Assembly: GCA_002389045.1 (NCBI GenBank)
Contig: DGNS01000015.1
Span: 1 to 59,942 of the forward strand
Source of the DNA: Thiotrichaceae bacterium UBA4486
GTDB taxonomy: Bacteria; Pseudomonadota; Gammaproteobacteria; Eutrophobiales; Eutrophobiaceae
Reading direction: 5' to 3'
DNA length: 59,942 nucleotides
This document shows positions 55,865 through 59,942 of this stretch, piece after piece; positions within the stretch are counted from its first letter, which is position 1; each line of letters starts with the position of its first letter. A program made the position numbers and the translations under genes. The notes below the pieces were generated by a model, which saw only the letters and a list, made by a program, of their open reading frames with translations, was not told the origin of the DNA and searched no databases.

Positions 55865-56131
55865 TCATAAACGCGGCGGGGACGGATCCGGCTCATCTTC
55901 ATCCATGGTTTTCAGGGCCTGGATTAATAACCGGTATTCCTCGCAGCACTCACGGCAGATGGAAAGGTGGTGCTCGACCTTTTCCAGGCTTTCAGGAAAG
56001 GATTTTCCGGCCAGTTCACGTTCGGCAAATTCCGCGATCAGGTTAAGGCACTGGTCGCAATTGATCTCTGAGTCTCTGGTCAGCCCTATCAGCTGCATAA
56101 GTCCGTTAATCTGTTTTTTGTCCAACGTCAT
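55865..56131 (-). CDS. Zinc-finger (zf-HC2) anti-sigma factor, soluble
   Basis: An 88-aa protein with the HxxxCxxC motif of zinc-binding anti-sigma factors (H55, C59, C62 in EHHLSICRECCEEY) and an additional Cys pair (C25, C28 in INCDQCL). There is no membrane helix, so it is a cytoplasmic ZAS-type redox or metal sensor candidate. It begins 10 bp after the sigma gene stop, which argues that they work as a pair. I start at MTLDKKQ; an upstream in-frame start overlaps the sigma gene. Confidence 0.75.
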   Translation of the reverse strand: MTLDKKQINGLMQLIGLTRDSEINCDQCLNLIAEFAERELAGKSFPESLEKVEHHLSICRECCEEYRLLIQALKTMDEDEPDPSPPRL

Positions 56132-56141
56132 ATACCGGTTC

Positions 56142-56762
56142 CTATGCACTGAATGCGGAGTTAATGTCTTCGATACCAAGGCCGGAGTCTTCCAGGGCCT
56201 GTTTCAACTTTTTCCTGGCATCATGTCCCATCTTGTAGACAGCATTACGGTTACTATCCAGCAAGTCCGCGATCCGGACCTGGGGCAGACCTTTTAATTC
56301 GGCCAGCAGGACGGTCCGTTGTTTATCGCTCAGTTCACTGTCAATCAAACTATGCATCCTGTCTATAATTATCGATTGATCCCGGTTGATTTCAACCTCA
56401 TCACCGGTCATGAAGTTGTCAACGACGGTTGTATCTCCATTCAGGGTGATATCTTCCAGGGAAATGTCCTGCCATTGCTTGCGTCTGAGTTTGCTGAGGG
56501 CGATATGAATGGCTATGGAGGTTGCCCAGGTCAGAAACCGGCTCTTCCCCTGAAACTGTTCAAGCTTTTCAAGGATCTGCATCAGCGTCTCCTGCACCAC
56601 GTCTTCCAGGAAGGAGTCATCCACATACGTCCAGTTCGCCCGGATCCTTCCGAGGGTGCGAAACAATGCATCCCCGAGGTCGGTCAATGCCTGCTGCTGT
56701 ATCCGGCCCCGGGCGTTCAGATCGGCCAGCCATGCTTCATTGTCTCTTTGTGTGGTCTGCAT
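56142..56762 (-). CDS. ECF-type RNA polymerase sigma factor
   Basis: A 206-aa sigma-70 family factor with region 2 (about 28-95, including VDDSFLEDVVQETLMQILEKL and FLTWATSIAIHIALSKLRR) and region 4 (about 140-195, LSDKQRTVLLAELKGLPQVRIADLLDSNRNAVYKMGHDARKKLKQ, given here in outline). There is no fused extra domain. The anti-sigma gene follows at once. The AhpD-like gene lies 22 bp upstream on the same strand and may be a target. Confidence 0.9.
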   Translation of the reverse strand: MQTTQRDNEAWLADLNARGRIQQQALTDLGDALFRTLGRIRANWTYVDDSFLEDVVQETLMQILEKLEQFQGKSRFLTWATSIAIHIALSKLRRKQWQDISLEDITLNGDTTVVDNFMTGDEVEINRDQSIIIDRMHSLIDSELSDKQRTVLLAELKGLPQVRIADLLDSNRNAVYKMGHDARKKLKQALEDSGLGIEDINSAFSA

Positions 56763-56784
56763 ATGGATACAGGTAACCGCAGCG

Positions 56785-57348
56785 TTAATTCAGCGCGTCC
56801 CGCGACTCTTCGACAATTTGGGTTGCTGCCGGAAAATCCAGATCTGGCTCTGCTGCCATGTTGAAATAGTTGGTGAAGAGATTCAGGATCACGTTGGCCA
56901 CGATTTCACTGATTTCAGCATCCGAGTAACCGGCCTCCCGGATCTCTTTCATGTCTTCCGCGTGGACAGCCCCGTGATGGATAACGATCTTCCGGGTGAA
57001 CAGGAGCGCCGCCTTTTCCTTCTCGCTTTCGGCAACACCCAGTCGCGCGTTCAGAACCTGTGCGTCATCGAGTCCGGTATGACCGGCAAACACGGTGTGT
57101 GCGGAGATACAGTAATGACATTTGTTAATCTCGCTGACACGCAGGGCGATCTTCAGGCGTAATGCTGCCGACAGTAAACCGGTGGACAAGGCCTGGCTGA
57201 GTCCCAGGAATCCCCGGACCACCGGTAGTGAATTGGCCATGGTCGCAATAAAATTGGGGACGGTGCCGACCTTGTCCCTGACCAGACCCAGGATCTCGAG
57301 AGTATCCGCATCGGCAAGCGACTCGTCTACAGGGTGGATTCGGGGCAT
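56785..57348 (-). CDS. AhpD-like carboxymuconolactone decarboxylase family protein
   Basis: A 187-aa alkylhydroperoxidase-fold protein. The redox motif is E73-x3-C77-x2-C80-x3-H84 (EINKCHYCISAH), the catalytic arrangement of AhpD. That suggests a disulfide reductase or peroxidase role. GGAGA precedes the ATG at 57348; a longer frame runs to 57453 but the added residues are not conserved-looking. It is part of the minus-strand stress cluster. Confidence 0.87.
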   Translation of the reverse strand: MPRIHPVDESLADADTLEILGLVRDKVGTVPNFIATMANSLPVVRGFLGLSQALSTGLLSAALRLKIALRVSEINKCHYCISAHTVFAGHTGLDDAQVLNARLGVAESEKEKAALLFTRKIVIHHGAVHAEDMKEIREAGYSDAEISEIVANVILNLFTNYFNMAAEPDLDFPAATQIVEESRDALN

Positions 57349-57483
57349 GACAAATCTCCGCAATGCGTAATCAGAAAAACCATAAACTGAGACGCCTTCT
57401 CCGCCGCTGTTCTTACCCCATGGCAACCGCGCGTTGTTATCGAATCGTTTCATTTCAAAAAATATTCCGGGTTCGGGACATCC

Positions 57484-58059
57484 TCATCCTTCATCGGCGG
57501 GTTCGCAACCCTGGCATAAATCCAGATCATGGATTTCCTGTCGTGTGTATCTCGGCAGAATGTGCTGCGGGCAGTTAATGTCCCAGGCATTGACATGAAT
57601 AATAAATGCACGTTCGGCCACACCCTGGTAATCGCTGACAGCGAACTTTCTGATCATGTCCACATTTTCACTGACCTCGGCTGTGCCCCAGAGTTTGATT
57701 CGTTTCCGGCCGGGGTAGTCCATGAGAAACAGGCAGACCTTGCTGTTTTCTTCCAGGTTCCCAAATGAGATGTACTGCCGGTTACCCCTGAAATCGGCGA
57801 AGCCCAGGGTTTTATCATCAATGACTTTCAGGAATCCCTTCGGGCCACCACGGTGCTGGATATAGGGTTGCCCCTCACCATTCACCGTGGCCATGTAAAA
57901 CGAATCGCGTTCCGCCAGGAAGTCAGCCAATTGTTTTGTAACTGTATCCCGCCATCCCGTACCCTGTTCCATATGGGCATAGGTATTACGGGAACCGTAT
58001 TTTTTCTGCAGTTCCTTGACCTTGTCTGTAAAGGCGATATCACTTACATATTCTTTCAT
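57484..58059 (-). CDS. Pyridoxamine 5'-phosphate oxidase-like flavin protein
   Basis: A 191-aa split-barrel FMN-binding protein: SFYMATVNGEGQPYIQHRGGPKGF and SKVCLFLMDYPGRKRIKLWGTAEV. The C-terminus has PQHILPRY and a CQGC pair. It is not PdxH itself; the group acts as general FMN or F420 oxidoreductases. It lies 136 bp upstream of the AhpD-like gene and 35 bp after GST. Confidence 0.85.
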   Translation of the reverse strand: MKEYVSDIAFTDKVKELQKKYGSRNTYAHMEQGTGWRDTVTKQLADFLAERDSFYMATVNGEGQPYIQHRGGPKGFLKVIDDKTLGFADFRGNRQYISFGNLEENSKVCLFLMDYPGRKRIKLWGTAEVSENVDMIRKFAVSDYQGVAERAFIIHVNAWDINCPQHILPRYTRQEIHDLDLCQGCEPADEG

Positions 58060-58094
58060 GATATTGACACCGGTGATTTTGAAATGTTACTGAC

Positions 58095-58709
58095 TCATGC
58101 CGCCAGCCCGGTACTGGTCTTCTGCATGGCGATAAAACCTTCCAGGGACTCCACCCGTTGCAGCCAGTTGCGTATGTTGGTGTACGGTTGCAGTGACACG
58201 TTGCCTTCCGGTGCATGGGCAATATAGGAATATGCGGCCACATCGGCAATCGTAGGAGTATCACCCGTCAGGAATTTGCGATCAGCGAGTTGCGAATCGA
58301 TCACCTTGAGTAACTCATTGGAGCGTTTGATGACTTCTTCGGCATTGTAGTTCGCCCCGAACACGGTGATCAGACGCGCTGCCGCGGGACCCGCGGCTAT
58401 CGGGCCGGCGGCCAGTGATAACCATTGCTGGGTCCTGGCGGCGGCGACAGGATCGCGGGGCAACCATTTGCCAGCATCGTATTTGGCGGCCAGGTAGACC
58501 AGGATGGCATTGGAGTCATAAATAACCGTGCCATCATCGTCCAGGACCGGGATCTGGCCGAAGGGATTCATTTTCAGGAAATGTTCTGACTTGTGTTCCC
58601 CTTTTTGCAGATCAACATCAACGGGTTTGAAATCAAGTCCCAGCAGGGACAGGAACAGCTCGACTCGATGTGCGTGTCCGGATAACGGGTGTCGGTAAAG
58701 GTTAATCAT
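58095..58709 (-). CDS. Glutathione S-transferase
   Basis: A 204-aa GST with an N-terminal thioredoxin fold (MINLYRHPLSGHAHRVELFL, then NPFGQIPVLDDDG with the cis-Pro) and an all-helical C-terminal domain (ADVAAYSYIAHAPEG). It probably conjugates or reduces electrophiles with glutathione. The Ser in HPLSGHA is the likely catalytic residue. It is followed by the flavin protein gene. Confidence 0.9.
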   Translation of the reverse strand: MINLYRHPLSGHAHRVELFLSLLGLDFKPVDVDLQKGEHKSEHFLKMNPFGQIPVLDDDGTVIYDSNAILVYLAAKYDAGKWLPRDPVAAARTQQWLSLAAGPIAAGPAAARLITVFGANYNAEEVIKRSNELLKVIDSQLADRKFLTGDTPTIADVAAYSYIAHAPEGNVSLQPYTNIRNWLQRVESLEGFIAMQKTSTGLAA

Positions 58710-58875
58710 GGCAATACTCCGGTTTGTGATTGGTCGTTTTATAGGGAGTAATACTAATATCGAAACCGGATAAGATTAAGAGGGATTCCGGTTAACTGAT
58801 TCTTGCCGGATGGCAATAATCAGCCCCCGATTCCGGGAGACCGGCTCAGAATTGTTGCAGAATTCGAACAGCTGT

Positions 58876-59757
58876 TCAGCTGTCGTGTTTCAGACGCTCA
58901 AGCAGAAAATCAATCAGGAAGCGTACCCGGACCGGGATATGCTCCCGTTCCGGATAGACGATCCAGGTAAACACGTCCGGGACTTCGTAGTCCTCAAGAA
59001 CAATTTCCAGATCGCCATTTCGGATTTCATCCTCCACATAATACCCGGAAATCCGGATCAGTCCGATTCCACGTACCGCGGCCTTTACCAGGGAGCGACC
59101 GTTGTTACAAACCCAGTTCCCCCGGACCTTGACGATACTTATTTTACTGTCGTTCTCAAATCGCCACGGCATGCCCGGTAACAACAAGCAGTTGTGTGAC
59201 AGCAAATCGTCCGGCTGTTGCGGGCGGCCATTGTGGGCCAGATACACGGGGCTGCCGCAAACCATGACCCGCCGGCTGGCGACCTTGCGTGCGATCAAGG
59301 ATGAATCGGAAAACGTTCCGTGCAGTCGAACGGAAAGGTCATAACCTTCTTCTACAATGTCTACTTCTTCCATGCGGGTATCGAGTTCGATGGATACTTC
59401 AGGATACTTCTGTACAAATTCAGCAAGCGCGGGAGTGACATAGCGCTCGGCGTAGAGGCCGGCGGCCGTGATCCGGATCAGTCCTTTCGGGAATTCCTGC
59501 AGATCCGCCATCTCGGATTCCAGTGCCAGGATCCGATCATGGATTTCGCGGGCGCGTTCATAATAGATCCGGCCCATATCGGTGAGGCTGATGGAGCGGG
59601 TGGAGCGCCTTAGCAGGCGCGTATTCAGACGTTCTTCCAGTCGCTTGATTTCGCGACTGACGAAAGAAGTTGAAACATCCAGTGATTCAGCGGCAGCGGT
59701 AAAGCTTCCTTTGTCAACTACCGCTACAAATTCCCGCAAGCCACCCCGGTCAAACAT
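58876..59757 (-). CDS. LysR-family transcriptional regulator
   Basis: A 293-aa LTTR with an N-terminal winged HTH (about 1-60; LREFVAVVDKGSFTAAAESL and SFVSREIKRLEERLNTRLL) and a substrate-binding domain (about 90-290). It belongs to the CrgA/AaeR-like branch by the SRLIRRSTRxIxLT-type linker. It stands upstream of GST on the same strand, 166 bp away, and may control that cluster; the effector is unknown. Confidence 0.92.
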   Translation of the reverse strand: MFDRGGLREFVAVVDKGSFTAAAESLDVSTSFVSREIKRLEERLNTRLLRRSTRSISLTDMGRIYYERAREIHDRILALESEMADLQEFPKGLIRITAAGLYAERYVTPALAEFVQKYPEVSIELDTRMEEVDIVEEGYDLSVRLHGTFSDSSLIARKVASRRVMVCGSPVYLAHNGRPQQPDDLLSHNCLLLPGMPWRFENDSKISIVKVRGNWVCNNGRSLVKAAVRGIGLIRISGYYVEDEIRNGDLEIVLEDYEVPDVFTWIVYPEREHIPVRVRFLIDFLLERLKHDS

Positions 59758-59897
59758 TATCGTTCTCCTGAATAAGTATCAGTGAAATCACCGCAGCGTT
59801 GCCGGCCGCCGGCGATCTTCGTGAGGCGAACATTATATATAGCTGTTCCTGATCTGTGTACAACCCGGTGACATTACGCGGACACGCGGTAAATACG

Positions 59898-59932
59898 GTC
59901 GCTCCGGAAGTCGCTCTGGAAGTCGCTCCGGA
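59898..59932. repeat. Three tandem 12-bp repeats
   Basis: GTCGCTCCGGAA, GTCGCTCTGGAA and GTCGCTCCGGA follow one another just before the window end, upstream of the LysR gene. They may be a binding-site array or slippage product, or the start of a further element outside the window. Confidence 0.7.
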
Positions 59933-59942
59933 CTCCTGTCCT

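Overview
The window is chromosomal DNA of a gammaproteobacterium, moderately GC-rich by eye. The evidence is the gene order: queC-queE-cpoB-pal-tolB-tolA-tolR-tolQ-ybgC-ruvB-ruvA-ruvC-yebC, aspS-DUF502-fmdB, leuS-lptE-holA-proA-nadD-rsfS-rlmH, and phoB-phoR-pstSCAB-phoU-ppk1. A Tat-exported SoxY/SoxZ pair and a pyrophosphate-dependent phosphofructokinase beside a proton-pumping pyrophosphatase suggest a sulfur-oxidising, possibly autotrophic lineage (Chromatiales/Ectothiorhodospirales-like). That placement is inference; no species can be named from the sequence.

Layout. 1-187: right end of an IS3-family insertion sequence. 339-1514: a GT4 glycosyltransferase. 1612-11809: a long minus-strand block for queuosine precursor synthesis, the Tol-Pal envelope machine, the RuvABC resolvasome and YebC. 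12020-12739: a Sel1-repeat protein on the plus strand. 12893-17612: nrtR-nadA (NAD synthesis with its own Nudix-type repressor and a visible operator) and fmdB-DUF502-aspS. 17886-17961: tRNA-Lys. 18321-21464: CPBP protease, soxZ, soxY and a BepA-like metalloprotease. 21667-25081: PPi-phosphofructokinase and H+-pyrophosphatase. 25712-35005: maf, lpxR-like, DUF4404 and the rlmH-to-leuS housekeeping block. 35398-48986: a ComEA-like protein, a phosphate-type porin, then a complete phosphate regulon (phoBR, pstSCAB, phoU, ppk1) with three recognisable Pho-box regions. 48987-55053: a decayed accessory region with a cytochrome b561 pseudogene, a broken two-helix membrane protein gene, a TlpA-like thioredoxin, a dicarboxylate symporter, a PAS-PAS-GGDEF-EAL protein with a 387-bp internal duplication, and two copies of a palindrome-ended element, one carrying a truncated REP-associated (RAYT) transposase. 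55122-59757: a likely redox-stress cluster: YHS protein, zinc-finger anti-sigma, ECF sigma, AhpD-like, flavin/PNPOx-like, GST and a LysR regulator.

How it works together. The Pho block senses phosphate (PstSCAB-PhoU to PhoR-PhoB), imports it (porin, PstS, PstCAB) and stores it as polyphosphate (Ppk1). PPi metabolism (PPi-PFK plus H+-PPase) ties glycolysis or the Calvin cycle to membrane energisation. NrtR probably couples NAD status to nadA.

The most unusual feature is the intergenic space. Many gaps carry short word-like tandem or palindromic repeats of several distinct families. One 24-bp hyphenated palindrome occurs at least eight times, and the families even interrupt the tolQ-tolR operon. 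Together with the RAYT-linked element pair, these repeats are the best candidates here for something not yet described. Protein assignments come from reading motifs by eye; no database search was run.
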